A stretch of 64,000 nucleotides of DNA from Kalaharituber pfeilii (GCA_015179045.1 WHUZ01000022.1:62001-126000), one strand, 5' to 3'. Positions 1 through 12,432 are shown, counted from the stretch's first letter. Translations and numbers: made by a program. The notes: a model not told the origin generated them from the sequence alone.

Positions 1-60
1 AATCTCGCCATAGCCCCAGGGCGGCACGCGAGTAATGATATAAAAAAAAAAAAAAAAAAA
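1..60 (+). repeat. LINE-A 3' tail (hairpin + A-run), cut by the window edge
   Basis: From base 4 the hairpin ctcgcc...gcgag is followed by taatgatat and an A-run of about 18. The 5' end lies at the window edge, so I cannot say whether this is a micro-copy or the end of a longer LINE-A. Confidence 0.7.
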
Positions 61-506
61 ATTGGTATGCATACGACGGCATCAGCTATCATTGACTTGT
101 CGGTTTTTGAAGCGTGTACCCTGATGGAACGTATGGGAATAAAGGAAGATAAACAAAAAAAAAGAAAGGCTTCAGCTGTTATCGTTGACTCTCATTCTGT
201 ATCTGCAACAAAGTTCGACCTAATACCCTATTAAATTTACGAAGTTACGTAAAATATTGTCCAAGTGGCGTTCATGCAGCCTATGGGATCAATACTACAG
301 TATATGGTTTGGCTCGCAACTCAATTCACCTTGCACCGGCTGAGAGATAACTGACGCAGGTGGGGCACCCAGGAGGATTCGCAATTGAGCTGTGATTACA
401 GAAGTTCGGTGCTATTAGCGCCCAATGTGATTGAATCTGTCGCTGCAATAGGTAGTGTAGACAGGGCTCAGGTGATCGACGCATGGAACATTACTCTCAG
501 CTCATA
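61..506. other. Intergenic, nothing recognised
   Basis: No open frame, repeat family or RNA gene that I can support. Confidence 0.5.
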
Positions 507-614
507 TGGTGGGGCGCATCTAGAAGGGACCAGTTGTAACATTTGCTGACTTGCTGACTTATATACCAAAATTCATGCCAGTCGCATAGTTACCCCCTTT
601 TCTTACCAGTTGTA

Positions 615-945
615 CCCCAGCTGTTCTTGTTGCTTAAGCTCGCTGCTCTACCCATGCATGCTGGTGCTGATTGCTTCCTTCTCAGGCGCATCTTTTGACC
701 CCCTTCTTCGTCCTTCTTCTGGCTCCTGGCAACCAGTTCCTCTTGCACCAATTGCTCCATTGCTCCACTGCACCTTGCACCAGTCGCTCCAGCACTTCTT
801 GCACCAATCGCTCTACTGCTCCTCGCATCAGTCACTTTACCGCTTCTCGCACCTGTCCCTTTTACCACTTCTCGCACCTGTCGCTTTACCGCTTCTCGCA
901 CTGGACGCCTTACCGCTTTTCCAACAAAATGGGCCGCAATCGTAA
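615..945. repeat. Pyrimidine-rich degenerate tandem repeat
   Basis: Short repeated units of the type cttctcgcacctgtc / gctttaccgcttctcgcac recur within the relic DNA transposon. Frames stay open on both strands because of the repeat composition; I do not regard them as coding. Confidence 0.5.
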
Positions 946-1054
946 GAAAAGAACTTAATATTACCATTAATCGCTTTTTCTATAATTGTTTACAAACTAT
1001 CAAGATGGTTATGTATATGGTACGAAGAAGTTTACTGAAATGAATAAAAGTTGG

Positions 1055-2099
1055 AATCAGTTGAGACCTTTGTGAACGGAGAGGCGAAGAGGGTGGAAGC
1101 AAGAGCATTGAGGTTTGAGAAGGAACCGATAAGAGACCCGCAACCGGAGACCAGGTACTTAAGAGGATCACTCGAACACCGCGACCCTTGCCACTTCATA
1201 TACATCAGTTCCATCCCAAAGACCTTAGTGGACAAGAGTGGGAAGACGTCATAGCCAGAGAGACAGAGGAGGGGTGGGTGAGTATATACACAGATGGAAG
1301 CAGGAGAGAGGGGAGGACAGGAGCTGGAGTATACCAGGGGACCAAAGACAGATCCGTGTACCTGGGGAGGCAATGCACGGTGAACGATGCTGAATTAATA
1401 GCGGTAGGAGAAGCCCTGAAAGGAGAGGGAGAGTTGTTGGTCGTCACGGATTCCAGAGTTACCATAACAAGACTACAAGGGATAGCGAGAGGAGACCTAA
1501 CGCCAGAGGGGTCGGCTGAGTTTGTGAGGAGGCGGTGGGAAGAGAGGGTAGCCCGAGGGAATATGACGTTGCGGTGTTGTGGGTGAAATCGCACAGAGGA
1601 GTCAGGGGCAACGCCATGGCGGACATGGCGGCGAAGGTTGCCACAGCAATGCAATACCAGGATGAGACAGTGACAGAGGCGGGGAATATCGCCATAGCCC
1701 ATAGGGCGGCATGCGATTAATGAAATAAAAAAAATAAAAAAAAGAGGCGGGGATCAGACAGCAGGTCAAAGAGTGGAGAGCCGAGGAGAGAAAGAGATTG
1801 AAGTTGTCGTACAGACCACTGGAGTATCTTGGGAGCAGGAGAAGGGTATCCACTCTCGCGGGAATCTTGGGAAACAAGGGACTACGACAGTGGAGACACA
1901 AGATAGGGAAAGAGACTTCTCCCGAGTGCAGGTGGTGCGGAAAAGACTATGAAAATTTTGCGCACATCATGGGGGGGTGCGAGGTGTGGAGGAAGATACT
2001 ACCGAGAGGAGAGGAGGGACTAAGGGGGCCGATAAGGGATGAGGGGGTTAGGGGGGGAGAAATGACGCTGGCGGAGGTGATGGACTGGGCGGCAGAGTA
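1055..2099 (+). pseudogene. LINE-A ORF2 remnant: RNase H and C-terminal zinc knuckle
   Basis: The RNase H signature is visible in order: TDGS (near 1291), an E in NDAEL (near 1386), TDS (near 1449) and, after a frameshift near 1560, HRGVRGNAMADMAA (1592-1632), which carries the final D. After the nested micro-A insertion the frame continues through the ERxRLxxSYRPLE-type linker to ECRWCG...H...CEVW (about 1927-1990), a C-x2-C...H...C knuckle typical of the end of LINE ORF2. The role in an intact element is RNA strand removal and nucleic-acid binding during target-primed reverse transcription. It is broken by truncation, a frameshift and two insertions, so it is not functional. Confidence 0.85.
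1686..1743 (+). mobile_element. micro-A retroposon (58 bp)
   Basis: It consists of only the LINE-A hairpin (atcgcc...gcgat), taatgaaat and an A-rich run, between perfect TSDs gaggcgggga (1676-1685 and 1744-1753). It interrupts the LINE-A ORF2 frame. Removing it and one TSD joins the two halves of the ORF. Confidence 0.92.
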
Positions 2100-2164
2100 T
2101 TTCTTTTTTTTTTTTTTTTTTTAATCACATAACCCCGCTTGTAGCACTTGGCCATGGCAGGGTA
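2100..2164 (-). mobile_element. micro-B retroposon (65 bp, inverted)
   Basis: T-run followed by the reverse of the LINE-B hairpin (ccctgccatggccaag...gcggggttatgtgatt). Perfect 13-bp TSDs gggcggcagagta lie at 2087-2099 and 2165-2177. It is nested in the LINE-A copy 1052-2331. Confidence 0.92.
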
Positions 2165-3018
2165 GGGCGGCAGAGTAGACGGAGTGGTGCAGGACACGCT
2201 CGATGTTGCGACGTTGTTTTTTTTACTTTTTCTGTGATGTTATACTCTGTTTATTCGTTGTTATGTATTTAAATCCGCGCCATAGCCTACAAGGCGGCAT
2301 GCGAGTAATGACATGAAAAAAAAAAAAAAAAAAATGAATAAAAGTGGTAGGCGAGTAGACCGGTAGATCATTTCCGTATATAGTATTTTTCCTACACTAA
2401 TACCAATTTGGCAATCTTGGCGTGTTACACTTGAAAGGCCTTACATAGAAAGTACAACATTTTCAACTTCAAATTTCTCAACAACGCCTTCATATTTTTG
2501 GGATATGAAGCCGAAGGATTGTAGAGCAAGCGAAATAGTACATAGTTTCGGCCTTTAAATTTTAATCAGATGTGGTTGGTTGATGAAATATAATTTCAAA
2601 TTTGGGTCCGTACTTTTGGGTTGTAGGGGTCCCTTCTAGACTAGATGCGCACCATGGTAATAATAGCTTGGGTACTCAAAACAGCTAGCGTCCCCTCGCC
2701 TACACCCATCCCCGCATTACATTGGGGCTGGCAGTTGACACACTTACAACATGCGGGGAGCTTTCACACCGCAAGCTAGGGATGCAGCGTATATAATTTT
2801 TTAATTGTGTGAGGTTCATGACAGATTTGCCTAATTTCTGTGTAACAGATAGTCTGGCCAAATTTCTTTCAAGCCCAGTGAGCGAAGTAGAGTCTATGTC
2901 CTTGAAACAAGAAATTCTTATACTATTAAGAATGCGGAACAGCTACTGGGCTTTGCCATTCTGACCAATTCGTCTTCAAATTGTGTCCTTCCAGCTCCTA
3001 TTTTTCCTTTTGTTTTTT

Positions 3019-3082
3019 ACTTGGGGTCACATAACCCCGCATGCCCTGTCGTGGCGAATAGCTGCAAGCGGGCTACGTGATA

Positions 3083-3114
<32 letters not shown>
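3019..3114 (+). mobile_element. micro-B retroposon next to an inverted B-tail fragment
   Basis: ccctgtcgtggcgaatagc...gcgggctacgtgatact plus a run of about 30 A is a LINE-B tail. A short flanking match cgcatgc is seen on both sides. Just upstream, ggggtcacataaccccgc after a T-rich run looks like an inverted, truncated B tail, so the two lie head to head. The rest of 2655-3330 holds nothing I recognise. Confidence 0.6.
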
Positions 3115-3118
<4 letters not shown>

Positions 3119-3330
3119 GCATGCAGCCTACCAGCCTATGGCAGGGATGCTGATGTCTTTCTACCACACATTACATCGAAGAACTAAATCTGTATGGTGA
3201 CAAGATGTTGAAATTTGCAATAAAGACAATTCCGTCTGGCGCTAGCGTCTCTGTTTGCTCTAAAGCGTCCTTATCTCTTCCTCTTTCTTTTGCCCTATCG
3301 ACGCTGACATACACTAAGAAGCTAAAACCC

Positions 3331-3384
3331 TTATCGCCATAGCCTTTAAGGCGTCATGCGATAAATGGTATTAAAAAAAAAAAA
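3331..3384 (+). mobile_element. micro-A retroposon (54 bp)
   Basis: LINE-A hairpin atcgccatagcc...ggcgtcatgcgat plus an A-run, with perfect TSDs gctaaaaccc (3321-3330 and 3385-3394). The inner stem is GCCT/AGGC, the compensated alternative to GCCC/GGGC. Confidence 0.9.
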
Positions 3385-3590
3385 GCTAAAACCCACATTG
3401 TATAAATTTAGGCGGATTTAGCAATGTGCCATGGCGGTGGTTTGCGAGACTACCATGGCACGTAAAGTGATTCCGTTAAAGAATAATAGCATTAGTCATC
3501 ATACCAACCCTGAGGATTTGCTCCCACTTGCCGTCAAGGGTCCACTTGCCATACACCTGAAACTCAATTCCACAAACTTTGATTACCTAA

Positions 3591-5840
<2,250 letters not shown>

Positions 5841-5896
5841 CGCCCCAGGCTGTGGCCTAAAAAACGATAGCTACAGGAAGAAGTATGCGGCATTGG

Positions 5897-5965
5897 CTGG
5901 ACCCTCATTGGCGAACAGCTGTATGCGGGGTTACGTGATTATTTGTAGGAGGAAAAAAAAGAAAA
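5897..5965 (+). mobile_element. Decayed micro-B tail
   Basis: attggcgaacagctgtatgc followed by ggggttacgtgatta and an A-rich stretch matches the 3' part of the LINE-B hairpin. No clear TSD. Confidence 0.5.
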
Positions 5966-6416
5966 AAAAAATCTCTTGGTCAAGTATGGCGAGTTTTTGT
6001 AAAAGTGTCCTTGTAAATGCTGTAATACAGTCTGCACGATGACTCTCCGTCTTTTTCCTTCCACAGTTTATGGTATAACAGATTGATGAATGCACCATTC
6101 AAATTAGATAGTTCTCCATGCCATGCCGGAATTGACTACCCACCTATAAGCCCCATCATTGAGCGGGACCACAACGACAACAGAACAACCGTTTGGAAGC
6201 GACTCCACAACCACAACGCTCCCCCTGACGAAACCCACATAGATCGAAAGCTCTCAGCGCGCTGAGTCTATTGATCTAATTTTCTTTCGAAAATACCCAT
6301 CTCCTCAAAATCCCCCCGGGGTAGATTTGTGAGCACGCTGTCAACACATCGACACACACCAACCACGCACCAAGAACCAATAGAAAACCCCCAAACCGGT
6401 GCCAAGAACCAATAGA

Positions 6417-7716
6417 ATGCCGCACAGAGGGCGCAACCGAGGAAATCCCCCTCCTCCCCCCGCTCGTAGTGAGCGGCACGAGCTAGCTCGAGCCGAGCTG
6501 GAGGGTGAGCTCGAGCCAGCTCGTGAGTAAGTGAGCTCGGCTCGAGCCTGGATTGGTTATATACATAATATTGACAAACTAAACTAAACTAAGCTAAATT
6601 TTCATCTTTCTCACTACTATCAGGTAAATTGTGCATTTCGAAGTTGTTGGTAGGTCAGAATGAGCTCCAAGTCTCTAATTATTACTATATTAGGTATTTA
6701 CAGTTTATGAAACCTTGCACTGGCTAAGCATTTTAGCGAGCTGTCAAGAAAAACACTAGCATGATCTTGGCTCGTTTGAGCTCGAGCTGGCTCGGCTCGT
6801 GCCGCTCACTACCCGCTCGACCTGAACCCTCTCCTCCCCCGGTGAGAGACCGGACGACGGACCTGCTGGTGGAACTATCTATACAGGGCTTCGACTGGGA
6901 AGATGTCATCGCCAAATCGTTGTGGAGACACGCGACAGACGGCGTCCGCGGCGCGACCCACGATCCGACACCAGGATCGGCCCTAGAGATAGGTGCAGCC
7001 CAGACATGTGGCCGACCCCCCCGAGCTCCCGCCACCATCACGGCCACCACCCGCACTGGGGTTCAGCCCCATTACCAACGTAGACACGCCGCCGGTGCAA
7101 CCCACTACGGAAGAGCTGGGATTCAGCACCTCAGAGGAGCCATCCGCGGAGCAGACTCCGGAAACCACGCCGGTGCTCACCCCGGGGCCTGCAAACACCA
7201 GCACGACAAAGAGCAGGAAGCGCAAAGGCAAGACGCCGTTCCCCCAGGACCCATACGCCTTAAAGCGCCAGTTGAGCGGCAAGGAGGCAAAGAAGATTGC
7301 CTCAGCACCCCCGGTCGACACAGGCAGCACGCCCGACCCCGCCACACAGACCGCCACACCCAAACCGTCGAACCCCCGACGCACACCCCAAGTAACCACG
7401 GCAAGACCTAGAATGTCCCGCGCCCCCCCTGACAAGCACCGATGCCCCCACCAAAACCTCCAGCATCGTCGTACTTGGCATAACATTGAGAAAGGATCTG
7501 GGAAACGTACGACGATGGCTGGCGACGGCCAACAAAGACTTGAAAAAGATTGTTGGGATCCGATGGCTCAGGAAGAAGGAGATACTAATTGGAGAGGGCA
7601 AGAAGACCAGCTCCATGGTGGTATACTTGGAGGACCAGACGGATATTGACAGAGTGCGACTCGGAGGAAGATGGCTCAAGGCGAGCCAGTACGAAGCCGA
7701 GAGAGGACGGAGATAG
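6417..7716 (+). pseudogene. ORF1 (gag-like) of the HAL1-like element
   Basis: The probable start ATG at 6417 opens MPHRGRNRG. The hAT MITE interrupts the frame after about 16 codons. Downstream is a Pro/Thr-rich stretch (LGFSPITNVDTPP), then KSRKRKGKTPFPQDPYALKR and KEAKKIAS. After a frameshift near 7465 comes the conserved C-terminal domain (IVVLGITLRKDLGNVRRWL, VGIRWLRKKEILIGEGKK, VRLGGRWLKASQYEAERGRR, stop at 7716). This domain resembles the RNA-binding part that precedes the zinc knuckles in fungal Tad-like LINE ORF1 proteins (family knowledge). Here and in the other copies it ends at a stop after RGRR/RGRK, with no knuckle. Likely role: RNP formation on the element's own RNA. Confidence 0.75.
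6467..6811. mobile_element. hAT-type MITE, copy 1 (345 bp)
   Basis: Ends TAGTGAGCGGCACGAGC and its inverse GCTCGTGCCGCTCACTA, followed inside by AGCTCGAGC palindromes. 8-bp TSD cccgctcg at 6459-6466 and 6812-6819. The 8-bp TSD and YARNG-type terminus fit the hAT superfamily. There is no coding capacity. It is nearly identical to 16589-16936. Confidence 0.9.
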
Positions 7717-8080
7717 GCGAGACTTCTGGCCGTACCCCCGCAGCACAACAAGAACCGCGGGCCGCATGTATTTATTTATTTATTTTTTTTTTTTTTTACA
7801 TCACATAACCCCGCGGCAGGGTCCCTGGGCAAGCCCTCGAAGCCCGGAGACAGGCTTAACAAACAAAGAAATTTCTATCTACTTCTAGAACCTGAGGCTC
7901 CACTATATATCTCCCCCTCTCCCCCCCCTCCCCTCTTCTCCACACTTTCGCATCCCGGCAAGCAAACTTCCCCGACGGCAAATTTTTTTTACCCCCGACC
8001 CGGGTCGGTAAATCGCGCGGCGCACTAAAAACCCTCCACACCTTCGCAAACCGGAACGAGAATTATCGCACGGCGCGCTC

Positions 8081-9445
8081 CTAAAACTTGATCCCGGAAA
8101 AGAACCTTTCCAACTCATCCCACTCCTCCCCATTCTCTGCCGTCCTTTTCCAGTTCTTCTCCACATCCCCCCATTCTCTGAAGCCTTCTGGGCGAAACCT
8201 CTGCTGACTGCACTGGAAGGCTAGGTGCTCCCCCGTCTGGACCTCCCCGCAGCTGCACTTCTCCGATTCCGCCGCTCCTATCCTCTTCAACCACACTCCA
8301 CATCTTCCTCTCTCCAGGCGCATGGCAGTGAAGTTGGACACCGCTGTCCTATTCCACTCCATAACCTTCCCCTTTCCAAAGCCCTCCACTTCTCTCCTCT
8401 CCTTCCTCCACGCTTTCACCCTCTGGCGCACTCCACTTCCAGTGGCCACCTCCTTACCCTGCATCCCCGTCCCCTTCTTTGCCCACTCATCCGCCTTCTC
8501 GTTGCCTGCGATTACGATATGAGCTTTTACCCACAACAGTTTCGCATCCCCCCCCTTCTTCTTTCTCCTCGCCATTGCATTCACCACCCTTCTCACATCC
8601 TCCGTCTTTCCCTTTCCCTCCCTGCCTGCCTTCTGAATCGCCATGACAGCAGCTTCAGAATCTAAGCAAACCAGGACCGGTACCTCCTCCGGTACACTCT
8701 CCAGCGCACTTCTCACCCCTCTCACCTCCCCGTCAAAAACCGTCGCCGTTCTCCCTACTACCTCCGCCACCACCGCTGATCTCCCCCACACCCTCGCCCC
8801 CACCTTGCTGTCCTCGACCTTACTACCATCCGAGAAGAGAACCGCTCTCCCTCTTCCGGCTTCCTCAACCGAGGTCTCCCACTCTTCTCTCCCTCCCCCC
8901 TTTCTACCTAGCCTCTCTGCGCACTCCACTTTCACCTTCTCACACTCTCCTCCCCATGAGATCTCCTCGCCCTCCTCCGAGAACCTTGACCACTGCCCCT
9001 GCCAGCGGTCCAAAACGCTTTCATATCCATCTTCCTCTTCCAGGGCCCACTGCACCCCCCAGTCCTTCCAGTTTCTCATCCCCTCCTCCTTCTCCTCATT
9101 CCCTCTCCTGAAATCTCCTGTGCATAGTTCTGCAAGCTCCGATGGTACCTCCACTTCCCGAACCATCGCCCTTGCCTGTGCTGCGTCCAGGATCACCTCC
9201 ACCCCCTCCACTCCGCACACTGCGTTCACCCCCTCTACCCCTGTGCCTCTCCCCCCTCCAGCTGCCTTCTTTAATGCTTGCAGCTGTACTCTCTCCATTT
9301 CTCTTCTCCATTCCTTCTGTCCTCTCCAACCTATCTCACTACCCCACATGGCTACCGCTCTAATCATGCCCGTATAAATCTGTCTCCAGCTCCTCGGGCT
9401 TATTCCCCAATCCCTATTTCCCAACCCCGCTAGTGCTCCGGTCAA
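8081..9445 (-). pseudogene. LINE-B ORF2: thumb, RNase H and zinc knuckle
   Basis: Continuation of the RT frame after a frameshift. GALAGLGNRDWGISPRSWRQ and the following stretch are the RT thumb/connection. RNase H residues follow: FSDGS, FDGEVRG, CLDSEA and NEKADEWA, giving the D-E-D-D set. The end is KCSCGEVQTGEHLAFQC, a CxC...H...C knuckle, and a stop after FFSGIKF. All four RNase H acidic residues are present, so this half could still fold although the ORF as a whole is broken. Plus-strand open frames across 8225-10630 are antisense shadows of this GC-rich frame. Confidence 0.88.
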
Positions 9446-10583
9446 CCTTCTCTGCCACCTCCTTCACCTCCTTCTTTACTTTCTCTCTCAGCCTCCCCAT
9501 ATCCCAATAGCCATGCCAGTCTAGGACCGTTACAGCTATATCATCCACATATGATGGAGCCTCTACTTCTACTCCTGTTGCTACCCCCCTGACCCTCCTC
9601 TCAATCTTCTCCATTGTTGGTGCCATGAATATCAGGAAGAGCACCGGTGATAGGGGGGACCCTTGTGGGACCCCCGCATTTGCTCTTCCTCTCCCTCTCT
9701 CTCTTCCATCCCACTCTACACTAAATTCTCTCATCCCCATGAAGTCCTCCAGCCACTCCCTCTTCCTTCTTACCTCCTCGCTCCCCTTTTCTTCTACTCT
9801 CCTCAGCACCACCTCCTTTCTGACAATATTGAACCCCCCCTTTACATCCGCCGTAACCCATGCTACTCCCCCCCCTCTATGCAGGCACCTTTGTGTCTTT
9901 GTCACTGCCCTTGCCATTTCCTGCACTGCATTCCTCCCCTTCCTAGCCCCCAGCTGCAGTCTATGGAAAAGTCCAGTCTCCTTCTGAAGCCTGTTTGCCA
10001 TGACCTTCTCCCCGATCTTCCCTATGCAGTTGATCAGGTTGATTGGTCTCCAAGCCTTCGTCGTTTTGATATCCTTGCCTGGCTTTGGTATCATGACGAC
10101 CTTCATCTCCTTCCACTCTCTGGGTGTTGAGTTCTGGATCCACTTCTCTGCAATTTCACCTACCAGCTGGTCTCCCAATGGCGTCTTCAATGCCGCTTTA
10201 ATGAGGCGGTAGCCGATTCCATCCGGACCTGGTGCTGACGTGTTCTTTGTTCTTCTTAAGCCCTCTCTCACCTCTCTCTCCACTCTCCTTCTCTCCTCCT
10301 CGCTCACGTCCCGCCTGCCTCTCTCCTTTTCTCTTCCAACCTCCTCCCTCCCCTCCTCTTCTTCAAAGGCAAAATTTCTCTTTACTAATGCTTCTGCCTT
10401 CTCTGAGTCTCCCACCAGCTCTTTCCCCTCGTCATCTGTAAGAGTCCCCATCTTATCTCCTCTCCCAAAGGGGTCCTTTGCTACTCTCACTAACCTCCAC
10501 GGATCGCTGATCCCCTCCTCCTCTATGAAATCTCTCCAGCACCTTCTCTTCTCTTCTCGGATTTTCCACTTCATCTTCCGCAC
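9414..10583 (-). pseudogene. LINE-B ORF2: reverse transcriptase domain
   Basis: RT motifs in order on the minus strand: APGPDGIGYRLIK (about residue 116), IPKPGKD and AWRPINLINCIGK (about 165-190), DVKGGFNIV (motif A Asp, about 250), GVPQGSPLSPVLF (motif B, about 308) and YVDDIAV (motif C catalytic Asp pair, about 345). The frame ends about 40 codons after YVDD and continues one frame over in 8081-9445. Only about 30 residues separate YVDD from the GALAGLGNRDWG region, where LINE RTs usually have roughly 90. I infer an internal deletion plus a frameshift. The enzyme would copy element RNA at the nicked target. Confidence 0.88.
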
Positions 10584-10726
10584 CGCCGCCTTCCAGCCCC
10601 TCGCATGTATTTATTTAGTCCGTTTAGTTTAGTCTTTCATTTACATAGACCCTCGCCATAGCCCATAGGGCGGCACGCGAGTACTGATATAAAAAAAAGT
10701 AAAAAAATAAAAAAACCTATAAGCCC

Positions 10727-11040
10727 AAACTATGCGCCTTCAATCCTAAATCGTTTTTTCTTTTTCCTTTTTCTTTTTTTGTTCTTTCTCTCCTTTTTCT
10801 TTTACTATATACGTAAACCCACATGCAAGGACTAGCCATGTGTAGTAGATCTGTCTCCTCGACATTGCCAAATGAGCTGGATGTCATTATCTCAAAATAG
10901 TGTGCACTGTAGGCCTCGAATGAGGAAGCGGTGTGCAGAGTCAAGACGTTTGTAGAGGCTTCACTCCGCACTGGATTGGATGGCACTTAGAATGTACACC
11001 CTTGTTCAATATACAGTAGACTCGCAACATAAGAATGTCA
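10727..11040. other. Intergenic, one weak minus-strand ORF
   Basis: A minus-strand frame (10717-10986, 89 codons, Lys/Arg-rich end) has no recognisable domain, and its C-terminal part is a simple T/C-rich tract. I do not support it as a gene. Confidence 0.4.
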
Positions 11041-11057
11041 TTGGGGGGGGGGGGAGG

Positions 11058-11058
<1 letters not shown>

Positions 11059-11092
<34 letters not shown>

Positions 11093-11118
11093 CATTAATC
11101 GCATGCCGCCCAAAGGGC
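11059..11118 (-). mobile_element. micro-A retroposon, inverted
   Basis: A T-run of about 29 follows gggagggg, then aatatcattaatcgcatgcc and gcccaaagggcggg. G-rich sequence on both sides looks like the TSD, but its low complexity prevents exact boundaries. Confidence 0.65.
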
Positions 11119-11189
11119 GGGGGAGGGGGGTATATTCTTATATGTAATATATTCTTATATAGAACCAATTACAGAAAAGGCTGTAGCAG

Positions 11190-11575
11190 ATTTTTTTTTT
11201 TTTTTTTTTTTTTTTAATATCATTACTCGCGTGCCGCCCTGTGGGCTATGGCGAGGATATGTACATTATGTAGGATGATAGATGGAAATAGAATAAAAAG
11301 AAGATTGAAAATCTGTCAATAACAACAAAGTCTGGATAGAAAGGAAAATGAAATTTTGTCAATAGGGGAGTACAAAGGTCCGTCACTCCTCCATCCATTC
11401 CATTAAAGCTACCGGGGGTCTCCGTGTTCTTGGTCCTCCGTGTAATTTTCCGGTCTGAGCAGGGCTGTTCTCCCCCCTGGCCAGCGTGATTTCCATATCC
11501 GGCATCTGTCTAGGAGGTGGTCCGTGGTTTCAAGTTCCTCTCCGCACCATCGGCATTTTGGTTAGTCTTGTGTAG
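11190..11575 (-). mobile_element. LINE-A 3' fragment, inverted
   Basis: T-run, reversed LINE-A hairpin (gcgag partner ctcgcc), a 3' UTR, then reversed ORF2 end in which ctccgcaccatcggcatttt is the antisense of the CRWCG knuckle. The right boundary (near 11575) is set by the start of a dispersed repeat also found at 28845 and 37365. No TSD could be fixed with certainty. Confidence 0.75.
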
Positions 11576-11840
11576 GACTGGCAGTGTAAGAAAGGCAGAT
11601 AGTATCCACTACTGCCTTGCGATGGACCGGAGGGGTGAGAACTGGCGGAACGAACGTACGACCAAATGTGAGTGCGAGTGCGAAAGCGCGGGTGCGAAAA
11701 AGAAGAGAAGAGAACGTTGTTCATTGTATGTTCTACAGCACAGAAAGTCTATGTAAATGATATCGCCTGACGTGCTTCCCTTATCTCCACGTGCCTTTCA
11801 TGCCAAGCTTACTTTACCCATTCCGTCGTCGTCATCACAG
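11576..11840 (+). repeat. Dispersed repeat R4, copy 1
   Basis: Shared with 28845-29130, 37365-37640 and, inverted, 55690-56085. Common blocks are cagatagtatccactactgcc, a gcgagtgcgaaagcg tract, gaagagaagagaa, gatatcgcct, ctccacgtgc and catgccaagcttactttaccc. No conserved frame and no TIR seen; it may be a SINE or the remains of a larger element. Confidence 0.6.
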
Positions 11841-12360
11841 CAGTTAGGACAGATCCGCAGCATCACCGCCATCTGAAGCTGTTAGGGCCCGGGGCGAGAC
11901 TTAGTAGCTGCATTGAGGTCCCAGCACGTAAAGGGTTGTGAGGTTAGAGCCTGATAAGCTCCAATAAACTTTCCCGAGGCTTGGCCCTTGTGTGCAACGG
12001 GACGCTTTGCTAAATACAGAGAGAGCCGTGGCGTTGGACTTGTGGGGAGTCCAACGGTCCGAGAGGCTCGAGGACAGATGCTTACGTCGGTACCAGCGGT
12101 CGGAGTGGCTTCATATGAAGTTGCGAGCTTAGCAGAGGTGCTTAAGGTGCAAACGATGTGACAAGCCTATGGCAGGGGCGCCAGAAATGGTCACAAGGCC
12201 GTGCTAGCCTTACAGAGCATAAAAAAAGCACAGTAAACACCAGTTGGCTTTAAAAAACTGGAAGACTCCCCCTACATTGGCCTCAGTGAACAGGAAGCTC
12301 CAGGAGCTAGAGAAATGGCAATACACAGTAGCCGGGTCAATAACAGAGTTTCCCTGGAGC
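11841..12360. other. Intergenic, nothing recognised
   Basis: GC-rich, non-repetitive within this window and without a convincing frame. Confidence 0.5.
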
Positions 12361-12371
12361 ACACGGTGGGG

Positions 12372-12432
12372 GATTTTTTTTTTTTTTTTTTAAATCATTA
12401 CTCGCATGCCGCCCTATGCGCTATGGCGAGAT
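12372..12432 (-). mobile_element. LINE-A tail, inverted
   Basis: T-run, aaatcattactcgcatgccg and ccctatgcgctatggcgagatt. It has hairpin partners ctcgc/gcgag. It may continue as a short 3' UTR to about 12470; the TSD was not found. Confidence 0.7.

Larger units (their letters stand above)
1052..2331 (+). mobile_element. LINE-A, 5'-truncated copy with two nested micro-insertions
   Basis: It is flanked by a perfect 14-bp TSD, aaatgaataaaagt, at 1038-1051 and 2332-2345. The insert carries the C-terminal part of ORF2 (RNase H and zinc knuckle) and ends in the LINE-A tail (2270-2331: ccatagcctacaaggcggcatgcgagtaatgacat plus A-run). A micro-A element (1686-1743) and an inverted micro-B element (2100-2164) were inserted later. 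It sits inside the TIR element 507-2654, so three insertion layers are visible. Confidence 0.9.
507..2654. mobile_element. Non-autonomous TIR DNA transposon relic, same family as 60250-61240
   Basis: The left end (507) reads TGGTGGGGCGCATC, then tagaagggacc. The right end, read in reverse from 2654, gives TGGTGCGCATCTAG and then the same tagaagggacc. The left flank is TA; the right flank is TG, so the TSD is imperfect. Sequence just inside the left end (530-580) matches 60268-60315, and 2350-2640 matches 60945-61230, so this is a second, older member of that family. A LINE-A copy (1052-2331) is inserted inside. Without it the element is about 0.85 kb. No transposase frame remains. The superfamily is inferred from the relative at 60250, which has a clean TA target. 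Confidence 0.65.
7779..10602 (-). mobile_element. LINE-B, 5'-truncated 2.8-kb copy
   Basis: Perfect 15-bp TSD gcatgtatttattta (7764-7778 and 10603-10617). On the minus strand it holds RT, RNase H and C-terminal zinc knuckle, a 3' UTR (gcctgtctccgggcttcgag...) and a B-type tail (ccctgcc...gcggggttatgtgatgt, A-run). The middle of the usual B hairpin is missing here. It starts just upstream of the RT domain, so ORF1 and endonuclease are absent. Inserted into the 3' UTR of the HAL1-like element. Confidence 0.93.
6154..10714 (+). mobile_element. HAL1-like ORF1-only element, with nested MITE and LINE-B
   Basis: 12-bp TSD acctataagccc at 6142-6153 and 10715-10726. The 5' leader (catcattgagcgggacc...) matches the leader of the second copy at 33736. 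An ORF1 remnant follows. The 3' UTR resumes at 10618 and ends in the LINE-A tail (ctcgcc...gcgag, A-rich) at 10653-10714. A 345-bp hAT MITE (6467-6811) and a 2.8-kb LINE-B (7779-10602) were inserted later. Net length without them is about 1.37 kb, close to the 1.5 kb of the copy at 33736-35234. No endonuclease or RT sequence belongs to this element. Confidence 0.85.

Noticed and set aside
8225..10632. Long plus-strand ORFs (Ser/Pro/Leu-rich) across this interval
   Set aside because: They are antisense to the LINE-B RT/RNase H frames and have GC-rich mirror composition without domains.
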